Notes under the pieces: model-generated | What the model saw: the letters and a program-made list of their open reading frames with translations, nothing else | Told to the model about the DNA's origin: nothing | Databases searched by the model: none | Translations under genes and position numbers: made by a program | In this document: positions 35,490 through 43,833 of the stretch, in pieces | How the letters are laid out: every line of letters starts with the position of its first letter | Position numbering within the stretch: the first letter of the stretch is position 1 | NCBI GenBank assembly: GCA_016214985.1 | Contig: JACRMM010000021.1 | Location: 1-52,497, forward strand | Length of the DNA: 52,497 bases | Reading direction: 5' to 3' | Source: Deltaproteobacteria bacterium | GTDB lineage: Bacteria > Desulfobacterota > Deferrisomatia > Deferrisomatales > JACRMM01

Positions 35490-35700
35490 AGGGCCTCCCG
35501 CGGTATTTTGGGGTCGAGGGTGCGAGAGTAGGCAAACCCGGCGAACGCCGTCAAGCCGGAGGAACGGTCCGTCGGACCCGGTTTCCCTGCCTCGGCCCGG
35601 AAGAGCAGCGCGCCGACGCCGGGAACAGCGGTGCCCTCTTTGGGCAAGAGATTTCCCACCGTATGTGCGACAAATGCTCAGAATCGTCCCTTGACGCGGG

Positions 35701-35728
35701 TTGGCAGATTCGCGTCCCATGGCATAGT
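35701..35728 (+). promoter_or_regulatory. Probable promoter of the TPR protein gene
   Basis: -35 TTGGCA (35701-35706), a 16-nt spacer and -10 CATAGT (35723-35728). The transcript would begin near 35735 and the ATG is at 35759. Confidence 0.45.
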
Positions 35729-35758
35729 GGTTGCTCCTCCCGAGCGACGGAGGTGTTC

Positions 35759-38095
35759 ATGCTTCGATGCGTCGTCGTGTCACTGCTCTGGGCGCTCCTG
35801 GCCGGAACGTGGGCCGGCGCGGCGGATGACCCGACCCTGACCGAGCTGCTGCGCCGCACGCACGAGAGCGCGGCGCGGGGAGACCTGGCCGACGCTGCCC
35901 GAGCGGCGCAGGCGGCGGTCCAGGCACGCCCGGGGAGCGCCGACGCGCACCGGGCGTGGGCGGACGTGCTCCTGCGCACCAACGACCCGAAGGCCGCGCT
36001 CGCCGAGTACGGGGAGGCCCTGAGACTGGATCCCTCGGACGCCGAAGCCCGCACCCGGACGGCAGGCCTCTACCTTCTCGACCGCCGTTTTGCCGAGGCG
36101 GCCGCCGAGGCCGAGCGCGCGGCCGGCCTCGCCCCGGGGCGCGCCGAGCCGCTGGCCGTCCTCGCCCGGGCCGAGGCCGCCCTCGGCCGCACGGATGCGG
36201 CGCTCGCCGCCCTGAACCGGGCCATCGAGCGGGCGCCCGGCGACGAAGCCTTGCGGGTGGAGCTGGCCAGGCTCCACGTGACGCGGAACGACCCGGCCTC
36301 GGCGGAGCGCGACCTGCGGGCGGGCCTCGAGGCCTCACCGTCGTCCCAGGCGCTACGGGCGGCCCTGGCCAACCTGCTCGCCGCCCAACGGCGGTTCCCC
36401 GAGGCCGACCTTCTGGTCGACGAGGTCGTGAGGCTCGCCCCCGACGACCCCATCACCCTGCGCAGCGCAAGCCGCTACCGGCTGCGGCGCGCGGACGCCG
36501 CTGGAGCCGAGGCCCTCCTGCACCGGGCGCTCGACCTCGCCGGGCAACGGCCCGCGGAGCGGGCGCCGGCCCTGGCGGAGCTCGCCGAGCTCTACGCGGT
36601 CACCGGCCGGCTCCCCGAGGCCCGCGAAGCACTCGAAGAGGTGCAGCGCCTTGCGCCCGACGACCCGCAGGCACAGCTGCGGCTGGCCAACTTCTTTCTG
36701 TTGACCGACCGGCCGGGAGACGCGCAGCCCTGGATCGATCGGCTTCGCGCCCGGGACGCGGACGACCCGAACGTCCGCCTGCTCCAATCGCGCGTCGACC
36801 TCGCGCAAGGACGCGTCGAGCAGGCCCTTCAGACGCTGGAGCCCATGGCCGAAGGCGCGCCCGACTCGGCGACGGTGCAACTGTTCCTGGGCAAGGCGTA
36901 CGCGGTCGGGCGGCGCTGGGACAAGGCCGAGCAGGCCTACCGGAGGGTCCTCGAGGAGGTTCCCGGCCACTTCTTCGCCAATCTCGACCTCGCCAAGGTG
37001 TATCTGGCCACCGGGCGGGGAGCGGAGGCCCTCGAGCCGATCTCCCGCGTGCTCGCCGTGCAGCCCGATTACGCCCCGGGCCGCCGACTACAAGCCGACG
37101 CCTGGCTCGCCGCGGGCCGGCCGGCGGAAGCGGAGGCCGCCTACCGGGCCCTGCTCGGCGTCAAGCCTTTGGAAGACGAAGGCGGGCTTCGCACCCGCCT
37201 GGCGGCGAGCCTCGAAGCCCAGGGGCACCTCCCCGAGGCGTTGGAGCAGTACAGCCAGGCGCGCCGCCTCGTGCCCGCGTCGGCAGAGGAAGCGCTGCGC
37301 CACGTGGGCCTCCTGGACCGGCTGGGGAAGAGGGAGGAGGCCGATCGGGTGAGCCGCGGCTACCTGGACGCCGGAGGCGACTCGCTGCAGGCCCTCACGA
37401 CCCTGGCGGGCCGCGCGCTGGAGCGCCGTGACCGCGATCTGGCCCGCGCCCTCGTGGCCAGGGCGGTCGCCGCCGACCCCGGCGCCGTGGGCGCCCGGGA
37501 GCTCGAGGCCCGCCTGCTGCTCGACGACGGCGACCGCACCCGGGCCGAGGCCGCCCTTCGGTCGGTGCTCGCGGCAGAGCCCGACCGGGTCTCCGCGCTC
37601 CTTCTCCTGGCCACCCTGCTCGAAGGTCTGGGTCGGACCGACGAGGCCGCGCAGACCTACGAGCACGTGCTTCGCGCAAGCCCCGAAAACGCTGTGGCCG
37701 CCAACAATCTGGCGTTCCTCTACCTCTCCGACGACGCGAAACGGCCGGACGCGCTTCGGCTCGCCCTCCTGGCCGTGGAGAAGGCGCCCCGAAATCCCTT
37801 CACCCTGGACACCCTCGGGTGGGTTCGGTACCGCTCCCAGGACTACGCGGCAGCCCTGGAAAGCCTGGAGGCGGCGCACCGTCTGCAGCCCTCCCACGCC
37901 GAGATCGCCTTTCACCTAGGGTTGACCTACGAGAAGCTCAGCCGACCGAGCGAGGCTCGCGACGTTCTGGAGCAGGCTCTGGGGGCGGCGAGTGGCGCCT
38001 CCTGGGCGCCGGAGGCAAAGGCAGCCCTCGACCGTCTGGGCCGGCCTCGGCCCGTGGGGGGCGGGGCAGAGAGGGGAGGAGGGGATGCACACTGA
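35759..38095 (+). CDS. Large exported TPR-repeat protein
   Basis: 778 residues. Signal peptide 1-21 (LLWALLAGTWAGA), then tetratricopeptide repeats almost to the end: units such as AHRAWADVLLRTNDPKAAL, FFANLDLAKVYLATGRGAEA and AVAANNLAFLYLSDD, roughly eighteen repeats with a longer linker near 590. Its size and organisation recall PrsT-like TPR proteins of exopolysaccharide/PEP-CTERM systems, but no such system is seen here. ATG 35759 has GGAGGT five nt upstream. The last codons overlap the next gene by 11 nt. Probably a periplasmic scaffold. Confidence 0.88.
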   Translation: MLRCVVVSLLWALLAGTWAGAADDPTLTELLRRTHESAARGDLADAARAAQAAVQARPGSADAHRAWADVLLRTNDPKAALAEYGEALRLDPSDAEARTRTAGLYLLDRRFAEAAAEAERAAGLAPGRAEPLAVLARAEAALGRTDAALAALNRAIERAPGDEALRVELARLHVTRNDPASAERDLRAGLEASPSSQALRAALANLLAAQRRFPEADLLVDEVVRLAPDDPITLRSASRYRLRRADAAGAEALLHRALDLAGQRPAERAPALAELAELYAVTGRLPEAREALEEVQRLAPDDPQAQLRLANFFLLTDRPGDAQPWIDRLRARDADDPNVRLLQSRVDLAQGRVEQALQTLEPMAEGAPDSATVQLFLGKAYAVGRRWDKAEQAYRRVLEEVPGHFFANLDLAKVYLATGRGAEALEPISRVLAVQPDYAPGRRLQADAWLAAGRPAEAEAAYRALLGVKPLEDEGGLRTRLAASLEAQGHLPEALEQYSQARRLVPASAEEALRHVGLLDRLGKREEADRVSRGYLDAGGDSLQALTTLAGRALERRDRDLARALVARAVAADPGAVGARELEARLLLDDGDRTRAEAALRSVLAAEPDRVSALLLLATLLEGLGRTDEAAQTYEHVLRASPENAVAANNLAFLYLSDDAKRPDALRLALLAVEKAPRNPFTLDTLGWVRYRSQDYAAALESLEAAHRLQPSHAEIAFHLGLTYEKLSRPSEARDVLEQALGAASGASWAPEAKAALDRLGRPRPVGGGAERGGGDAH

Positions 38096-38432
38096 GCTCG
38101 CGGCGTCCGACCGTCAGAACACCAACGTGCAACGGCTCGCGGCGTCTCTCCACGCCGCCCAGGCCCAGGGGCTCCTCGGCCGGTCCGAGGTGGTCCGTCA
38201 GCTTCTGCTGGGGATCGTCAACGCCCTCGCCGCGACCGTGGAGGGCAACGCCCGGGATCCGGAGACCGCGCAGGTGCTCCAGAGCGACGCCTACTGGGAC
38301 CACTTCGAGATGGACATCAAAGAGGCCCTGCTCGGAGCCTTCTCCTGGGTGGATCCCGCCCTCTGCCACGCAGTGCGCGATGTGGTGGACGCGACGTTCC
38401 AGCACCTCCGGAAGACCTACCGCCTCTCCTGA
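38085..38432 (+). CDS. Uncharacterised 115-residue protein coupled to the TPR gene
   Basis: ATG 38085 lies inside the last codons of the TPR gene with a strong GGGAGGAGGGG site upstream, so translation is coupled. The product is mostly helical, with no signal peptide and no membrane helix: NVQRLAASLHAAQAQG, VVRQLLLGIVNALAATVEG, YWDHFEMDIKEALLGAFSW, VRDVVDATFQHLRKTYRL. I do not recognise a family. The coupling suggests it works with the TPR protein, though their predicted compartments differ. Its 3' end overlaps the convergent maf gene by 16 nt. Confidence 0.65.
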   Translation: MHTELAASDRQNTNVQRLAASLHAAQAQGLLGRSEVVRQLLLGIVNALAATVEGNARDPETAQVLQSDAYWDHFEMDIKEALLGAFSWVDPALCHAVRDVVDATFQHLRKTYRLS

Positions 38433-39037
38433 GCGCGGGGCAGCCCGGGGAGCACGTCGACCCCGAAGCGCGCCAGAAGCGAGGTCAGGGCGATGAGGGG
38501 GAGCCCGATCAGAGCGGTGTAGTCTCGCCCCTCCAGGGCCTCCATCAGCGCGATGCCCAGCCCCTCGATCCGAAAGGACCCGGCGCAGCCGAGGGGTTGC
38601 TCCCGTTCCACGTAGCTCCGCAGCGCGCGGAGGGGGAGCCGGCGCAGGACGACCGCGAAGGTCTCGACTGTGAGCTCCTCCCGGGCATCGCGCACCAGCG
38701 CGAGCCCCGTGTGGAAGAGCACCCGCCGCCCGGCCATGGCGGTCAACTGCGCCACGGCCGCCGCGGCATCCTCCGGCTTGCCGAGCGCCCTGCCGTCGAG
38801 CTCCGCCACCTGGTCCGAGCCGATCACGACCCGCCCCGGGAAGAGCCGCGCCACGCTGCGCGCCTTGCCCGCGGCGTGGCGGGCCGCGAGGTCGCGGGGT
38901 GCAAGGCCGGCAACCTCGCCCTCGACATAGTCCGGTGCCACGGCCTCGAAGGGGAGACCGAGCCGCCCGAGGAGCTCCCGGCGGAAGGGGCTGGTCGACG
39001 CGAGGATCACGGGAGAAGAGAGGTCCGCGGCCTTCAC
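38417..39037 (-). CDS. maf: Maf family nucleotide pyrophosphatase
   Basis: 206 residues. Maf proteins hydrolyse non-canonical or modified nucleoside triphosphates (dTTP/UTP, pseudo-UTP, m7GTP) to monophosphates. The N-terminal signature is VILASTSPFRRELLGRLGL, with the catalytic region VIGSDQVAELDGRALGKP and CAGSFRIEGLG. The SPFRRELL form with SDQ is more like the YceF (m7GTP) than the YhdE subgroup. The start GTG 39037 overlaps the dus stop as GTGA, which fixes it. Confidence 0.9.
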   Translation of the reverse strand: MKAADLSSPVILASTSPFRRELLGRLGLPFEAVAPDYVEGEVAGLAPRDLAARHAAGKARSVARLFPGRVVIGSDQVAELDGRALGKPEDAAAAVAQLTAMAGRRVLFHTGLALVRDAREELTVETFAVVLRRLPLRALRSYVEREQPLGCAGSFRIEGLGIALMEALEGRDYTALIGLPLIALTSLLARFGVDVLPGLPRAQERR

Positions 39038-40089
39038 GGATCCGGGCTCCCCGGTGAAGCCGCCGCAACGGCTCGGTCTCCGGCAATCCACGGCGCACCG
39101 GATCCCTCCTCGGCGGCGAAGAACGCCTGGGCCCGGTCAAGAGCCTCTCCCAGAGAACGGCTCGCCTGTATGGCCGACGTCAGCGTGTGGCCGAAGGCAT
39201 AGCTCTGGGCGAAGTAGCGCGTGAACTCCTTGAGCCGTCCCAGGCGCCGCTCGGGCGCGAAGCTCTCGCCGAGCAGAACCGCAAACCGCTGGTACACGGC
39301 GGGCAGCGCCGGGGGCGCGGCCGGCGTCTCCCCGCGCAGGGCCGCCGCCACGTCGGCCAGAAACCAGGGGCGCACCGCAGCCCCTCGACCTACCATGATC
39401 CCGTCGCAGGATGACGCCGCGAGACACCGCTGGGCGTCCGTCTCATCGAACACCCCGCCGTTGGCCACGACCGGCACCCGCAGCCACTGCTTCACCTTCC
39501 CCGCCCAATCCCACCGGGGCCTCCGACCGTAGGGTTCCCCCCGCAGCCGGGCGTGCACCGTGACGAGGTCGATCCCCTCGGCCTCGAGCATGCAGCAGAA
39601 CTCGCGCAGGGGGGCCTCCTCCAGCCGCTCACCCAGACGGATCTTCGCCGTCAGGGGCAGACCGGTCCGGCGCCTGGCCTCGGCCACGATCGCCCGGGCC
39701 ACGTCGGGGCGCTCCATGAGACGGCTGCCTCCCCCTCGGCGGCGAGCCTGGGGCGCGGGGCATCCCATGTTCAGATCGCAGGCGTCAGCCCCCTCGGCGT
39801 GCAGCACGTCCAGGGCGGGCGCTACTTCCGCCGGGTCGGCGACGAGGAGTTGGTAGGAGAGGGGGCGCTCGGACGGCGTCCGGCGCAGGTACGGAGAGTG
39901 AGCACGATCTTCGCGGGGAAGGGATCGAGCCGAGAGCATCTCGGTCGTGAGGAGGCCCCCGGCGCCCAGCTCCCGGACGAGCCGCCGAAAGGCGGTATGG
40001 GTGAGCCCCGCCATGGGGGCCAGCAGGACCGGGGGCTCGACCCGAAGCCCCCTCAGGAGCAGCGCGGGGAGAAGCGGGCCGCCGGGCAC
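39034..40089 (-). CDS. dus: tRNA-dihydrouridine synthase
   Basis: 351 residues. An FMN-dependent enzyme that reduces uridine to dihydrouridine in tRNA D-loops. TIM-barrel motifs: LLAPMAGLTHTAFRRLVRELG (FMN), DLNMGCPAPQARRRGGG with the catalytic Cys, LTAKIRLG, VTVHARLRGEPYGRRP, VVANGGV and GIMVGRGA. The C-terminal helical domain contacts tRNA. The start GTG 40089 lies 7 nt after the hfq stop without a clear ribosome site, so coupling is likely. Subtype (DusB versus DusA/C) cannot be fixed by eye. Confidence 0.92.
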   Translation of the reverse strand: MPGGPLLPALLLRGLRVEPPVLLAPMAGLTHTAFRRLVRELGAGGLLTTEMLSARSLPREDRAHSPYLRRTPSERPLSYQLLVADPAEVAPALDVLHAEGADACDLNMGCPAPQARRRGGGSRLMERPDVARAIVAEARRRTGLPLTAKIRLGERLEEAPLREFCCMLEAEGIDLVTVHARLRGEPYGRRPRWDWAGKVKQWLRVPVVANGGVFDETDAQRCLAASSCDGIMVGRGAAVRPWFLADVAAALRGETPAAPPALPAVYQRFAVLLGESFAPERRLGRLKEFTRYFAQSYAFGHTLTSAIQASRSLGEALDRAQAFFAAEEGSGAPWIAGDRAVAAASPGSPDP

Positions 40090-40096
40090 CCGGGGA

Positions 40097-40339
40097 TCAG
40101 AAGTTCTCGTAGATGGCCTCGAACTTCTTCAAGGCCTCGAAGGGGCGGATGAGGGCGATGGCGTGTTTGTACAGCAGGTGATAGTTGCCGCCGCTGCGCA
40201 GCACGACGCAGAAGTTGTCGAAGGCCTTGAGCGTGCCGTCGATCTCCTCGCCCGAGAGCATGCGCACCGTGACCTCTACCTTCTCCCTGCGGACATTGTT
40301 GAGGAACTGGTCCTGGATGTTGATCTTGGCCTTGGCCAT
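40097..40339 (-). CDS. hfq: RNA chaperone Hfq
   Basis: 80 residues. Sm1 motif (VEVTVRMLSGEEIDGTLKAFDNFCVVLR) and Sm2 motif (LLYKHAIALIRP) are intact. The hexamer would pair small RNAs with mRNAs. The N-terminal INIQDQFLNNVRREK is canonical. YKHAI replaces the YKHAIS-type ending. ATG 40339 has GGGAGG upstream. It lies in the conserved mutL-miaA-hfq order. Confidence 0.97.
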   Translation of the reverse strand: MAKAKINIQDQFLNNVRREKVEVTVRMLSGEEIDGTLKAFDNFCVVLRSGGNYHLLYKHAIALIRPFEALKKFEAIYENF

Positions 40340-40396
40340 GTGGCTCCCTCCCGCAAAATGAATCGAATGACATCACAAGATGCGGCCGAGCGCCCA

Positions 40397-41329
40397 TCAT
40401 ATCGTCGCGAAACCACGTTGCAAGAAGTTTTTCGCCCGTTCCACGGCGTCCTGGGGCGCGCGCGGGTCCGTCCACGCGAGATCCATGCGCCGGAACCACG
40501 TCATCTGCCGCTTCGCGAACCGCCTCGTCTCCTGTTGAATGGTCACAATCAGCGCCTTCAGGTCTCCCCCTCTCAGCGCGTATGCGCAGAGCTGCCGGTA
40601 CCCGAGCGCCTGCAGGGGGGCAAGCCCGGGGGCGTAACCGAGCGCGAGCACCCGGCGGACCTCGTCGACCCAGCCGGCCGAGACCATGGCCGCCACGCGC
40701 GCGTCGATCCGGCGGTAGAGGTCGGCCCGGTCGAGCTCCATGCCCAGGTGCAGCGCGTCGTAGGGCCGCTCCTCGAATCGGTGCTCGGCGTGGAGCACCG
40801 AGAGGGGCCGGCCGACGGCCCGCCACACCTCGAGCCCCCGGACGATGCGCACGCGGTCGTTGGGGTGGAGCCGGGCCGCGAGCGTCGGGTCCACGCGGCG
40901 GAGCTCCTCGAACAGGGAGGCCGCTTCGCCGGCCCCCCACCGCGCCTCCAACTCGCGTCGGGTCGTCTCGTCCCGGCCCGGCGCCTCGGCGAGACCTCTA
41001 AGGAGCGCCTTCAGATAGAGCGCCGTTCCACCCACCACGATCGGCACCCGACCCCGCCCGAGGATGCCCGCGATGGCCGTGGCCGCCTCGTCTCGGTAGC
41101 GGCCCACGTGGTAGGTCTCGTCGGGATCGGCCACATCGATGAGGTGATGCGGGACGAGGCCTCGCTCTTCGAGCGACGGTTTGGCTGTGCCGATGTCGAG
41201 GTGCCGGTACACCTGCATCGAGTCCGCCGAGACGATCTCCCCTCCCAGCGCCTGGGCCAGCGCGATGCCGCACGCGGTCTTGCCCGACGCGGTGGGGCCG
41301 GTGACGACGACGAGGCGAGGACGGCGCAT
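40397..41329 (-). CDS. miaA: tRNA dimethylallyltransferase (MiaA)
   Basis: 310 residues. It transfers a dimethylallyl group to adenine 37 of tRNAs reading UNN codons. P-loop VTGPTASGKTACGIALA at about 9-25, then VSADSMQVYRHLDIGTAKP, the family signature, and PHHLIDVADPDETYHVGRY. The C-terminal region QQETRRFAKRQMTWFRR is the tRNA-contacting segment. 28 nt after mutL and 57 nt before hfq on the same strand. Confidence 0.96.
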   Translation of the reverse strand: MRRPRLVVVTGPTASGKTACGIALAQALGGEIVSADSMQVYRHLDIGTAKPSLEERGLVPHHLIDVADPDETYHVGRYRDEAATAIAGILGRGRVPIVVGGTALYLKALLRGLAEAPGRDETTRRELEARWGAGEAASLFEELRRVDPTLAARLHPNDRVRIVRGLEVWRAVGRPLSVLHAEHRFEERPYDALHLGMELDRADLYRRIDARVAAMVSAGWVDEVRRVLALGYAPGLAPLQALGYRQLCAYALRGGDLKALIVTIQQETRRFAKRQMTWFRRMDLAWTDPRAPQDAVERAKNFLQRGFATI

Positions 41330-41357
41330 GAAGAGGCTCTCCGCGGTCGTCAGACCG

Positions 41358-43208
41358 CTACGTTCGGTGGAACATCCGTTCCAGCTCCTCGCGCGTCATG
41401 CGCACGAACAACGGGCGGCCGTGGGGGCAGTGCGTGGGGTGGCGAAGGCGCCCCAGCCGCGCCAGAAGCTCCGAGGCTTCGCTGGCCAGGAGCGCCGAGC
41501 GGGCCTTGACCGCACCCGAGCAGGCGGCCCGAGCCGCCGCCGCGTGCCGGCGGTCCGCCGGCCCGGCGCCGGCGCCGACGAGGTCCTCGGCGCCGAGAAG
41601 GTCTCGGACCACGGCCTCTACCGCAGCGGGTGGCAGACCCGCGGGAGCTTCGGTCACGGCCACCGATCGGCCTCCGAAGTGCTCCACCCGGAACCCCAGC
41701 GACTCGAGCGGAGCCCGGCGCTCCTCGAGGGCCGCCAGCTCCCCGGCCGTGCACTCGAGGGTAACCGGAAAGAGCAGCGGCTGCCACCGGGGCGCTCCCG
41801 CGGAGTCTTCGCCCAGGAGCGCCTCGTACAGGATCCGCTCGTGAGCGGCGTGCTGGTCGACGAGCACGAGCTCCGGGCCGTCCGGATCCTCGAACAGGAG
41901 ATACGTGGCGTCGAAGGCCCCCAGGTAGCGAAGCCCTGCGAAGACGCCTCCGACGGCGGGTCCCGAGCCGGCCGACCCGGGGACCTCACCCCTCTCCGTC
42001 CGGGCCGGCCCCAGCGGCAGCACGGCCGGCCGAGGCGCGAACCCGCGGGCCCGCGCGAGGGCCTCGGCCGTGGGATCGGCGCGGGAGGCGTAGACTTCCA
42101 GGGCCTCCGCCACCCGCCGCGTGGCGTCCACAGCCGGGCCGGACAGGGCCGAGACGTCGTCGGTACCGGGGCCCGGAACCTCCGAGGGATGCACCTCCCC
42201 GGGCTTCGGACCGGGACCGCGCGCCAGCGCCTCGGCGACCGAGCCCGCCACCCAGCGGAAGGTCCGCCCCTCGTCCCGGAGGCGGACCTCCCGCTTGGCC
42301 GGGTGCACGTTGACATCGACCTGGTCGGCCGGCAACTCCAGCCAGAGCAGAGCCAGGGGGTAGCGACGGCTGCCGAGCAGCCCCCGGTAGCCTTCGACGA
42401 GCGCCCGGAAGAGCAGCCGATCCTGCACCGGGCGGCCGTTGACGAAGAGCCGCACGCCCCGAGCGTGACTGCGGCCCTCGTGGGGCGCGGCGAGGGCGAG
42501 CGCGAGCCGCCTCCCGTCCGCCTCGGTTCGAAACCAGGAGAACCCGCCCGGCGCCTCGGGTCCCAGTAGCTCGCCCACCCGCTCCTCGAGGCCGAGGGCC
42601 GGCGCTACGGCGAGCAGGAGCCGGCCGGAGCTGCGCAGCTCGAACCCTACGCCATCGTGCACCAGCGCCAGACCGGCCAGGGTTTCCACCACGTTTCGAA
42701 GCTCGGTGGCGTCGGTCTTCAGGAACTTCCGCCGGGCGGGCACATTGAAGAAGAGATCGCGCACCTCCGCGGTGGTGCCCCGGGGGGCACCCGCCACGTC
42801 CACGGAGACGAGGCGCCCTCCCTCGATCCTCACCCGCGTCCCCTCCGTGTCGCGGCCGGCGCGGGTCGTAAGGGTGAACCGGCTCACCGACGCGATGCTC
42901 GGCAGCGCCTCTCCCCGAAAACCAAGGGTCGCGATGCGCTCCAGATCGTCCGCACTCGCAATCTTGCTCGTGGCGTGCCGCTCGAAGGCGAGCAGCGCGT
43001 CGTCGCGCCCCATGCCGCTGCCGTCGTCCTCCACGACGAGCGCCTCCCGGCCGGCCCCCTCGACGCGCACCCGGACCCGCGACGCCCCGGCGTCCACCGC
43101 GTTCTCCACGAGCTCCTTGACCACGCTGGCAGGCCGCTCGACGACCTCACCGGCCGCGATCTGGTTCGCCACCTCATCCGGGAGCACCCGCACTCGACGT
43201 TCAGCCAT
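41358..43208 (-). CDS. mutL: DNA mismatch repair protein MutL
   Basis: 616 residues. N-terminal GHKL ATPase with VVKELVENAVDAG, DDGSGMG and GFRGEALPSIASV. The C-terminal domain has the endonuclease motif DQHAAHERILYE (DQHAx2Ex4E) and a later CPHGRP, so it is a nicking MutL like those of bacteria lacking MutH. The ATG 43208 has GAGGAG six nt upstream; the GTG 20 nt before it is not needed. First gene of the mutL-miaA-hfq-dus-maf operon. Confidence 0.96.
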   Translation of the reverse strand: MAERRVRVLPDEVANQIAAGEVVERPASVVKELVENAVDAGASRVRVRVEGAGREALVVEDDGSGMGRDDALLAFERHATSKIASADDLERIATLGFRGEALPSIASVSRFTLTTRAGRDTEGTRVRIEGGRLVSVDVAGAPRGTTAEVRDLFFNVPARRKFLKTDATELRNVVETLAGLALVHDGVGFELRSSGRLLLAVAPALGLEERVGELLGPEAPGGFSWFRTEADGRRLALALAAPHEGRSHARGVRLFVNGRPVQDRLLFRALVEGYRGLLGSRRYPLALLWLELPADQVDVNVHPAKREVRLRDEGRTFRWVAGSVAEALARGPGPKPGEVHPSEVPGPGTDDVSALSGPAVDATRRVAEALEVYASRADPTAEALARARGFAPRPAVLPLGPARTERGEVPGSAGSGPAVGGVFAGLRYLGAFDATYLLFEDPDGPELVLVDQHAAHERILYEALLGEDSAGAPRWQPLLFPVTLECTAGELAALEERRAPLESLGFRVEHFGGRSVAVTEAPAGLPPAAVEAVVRDLLGAEDLVGAGAGPADRRHAAAARAACSGAVKARSALLASEASELLARLGRLRHPTHCPHGRPLFVRMTREELERMFHRT

Positions 43209-43227
43209 GATCACTCCTCTGCGCGGC

Positions 43228-43257
43228 ACTCTAGCACTTCGGCCTCTCCGGGCTCAA
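43228..43257 (-). promoter_or_regulatory. Probable promoter of the mutL operon
   Basis: Minus strand: -35 TTGAGC (43257-43252), an 18-nt spacer and -10 TAGAGT (43233-43228). The transcript would begin near 43221, 13 nt before the mutL ATG. Confidence 0.5.
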
Positions 43258-43520
43258 GCAGCAGCCCCCCCTTCCGCGGCCGACGCTAACGGCCGACCGA
43301 TGCCCCGGCAGGACGTCCCTAATCGGTCCGCTCCTTGTTCCAGGACGGTGGCATCAGAGTCGCGAGCGGATGCTGATTGTCCTCAGGCCCCCCCTCATCT
43401 TACTGATCTCCTCCGCAAACCAGCCGAGCTCCTTGCTTCGCTTTTTGGGCCCAACCCAATGCCCTCCCACTGACATCCAAAGATTTCACGATCTCGTACC
43501 CCGTTTCTTTGATTCAATCC
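43258..43520. other. Gap between mutL and porin promoters
   Basis: No supported gene. On the minus strand a 40-codon frame (43476-43354) starts ATG and includes PKKRSKELGWFAEEISKM; it has no ribosome site. The sequence is less GC-rich than the surroundings. Confidence 0.3.
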
Positions 43521-43550
43521 TTGCAGACCGAGGCGCGCTCTGACTATACT
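43521..43550 (+). promoter_or_regulatory. Upstream porin promoter (P1)
   Basis: -35 TTGCAG (43521-43526), 18-nt spacer, -10 TATACT (43545-43550). Confidence 0.5.
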
Positions 43551-43629
43551 TCGCGCCCAAATTGGGCGATCGTCGCCGCTCGGGGAGCGGCGGGCACCCG
43601 CGGGCCAGGGTTGGCTACCCACCAACGGG

Positions 43630-43659
43630 TTGACAGCGTTTTCAGACCGCTGTTATGAT
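43630..43659 (+). promoter_or_regulatory. Main porin promoter (P2)
   Basis: Consensus -35 TTGACA (43630-43635), 18-nt spacer and -10 TATGAT (43654-43659). Transcription would begin near 43666 and leave a leader of about 168 nt. The leader holds three Shine-Dalgarno-like sites (AAGGAGGT at 43753, GGGAGG at 43770, AGGAGG at 43822). Confidence 0.75.
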
Positions 43660-43833
43660 CCGCGCGCGAGGACCCGGAAACGCGCCATTCGCGTGGATTC
43701 GGAGCTTCGAAGCCATACGGCACCAGGGGGATCGACTTCCACCCGAAACCAAAAGGAGGTGGCGACCGAGGGAGGGCAGCTGGTGAGACGAGCGACCGAC
43801 AATCGTTGGGTCAACACTCACAGGAGGAATGGG

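Noticed and set aside
43354..43476. 40-codon minus-strand frame PKKRSKELGW...
   Set aside because: No ribosome site or family; kept only as a note in the gap entry.
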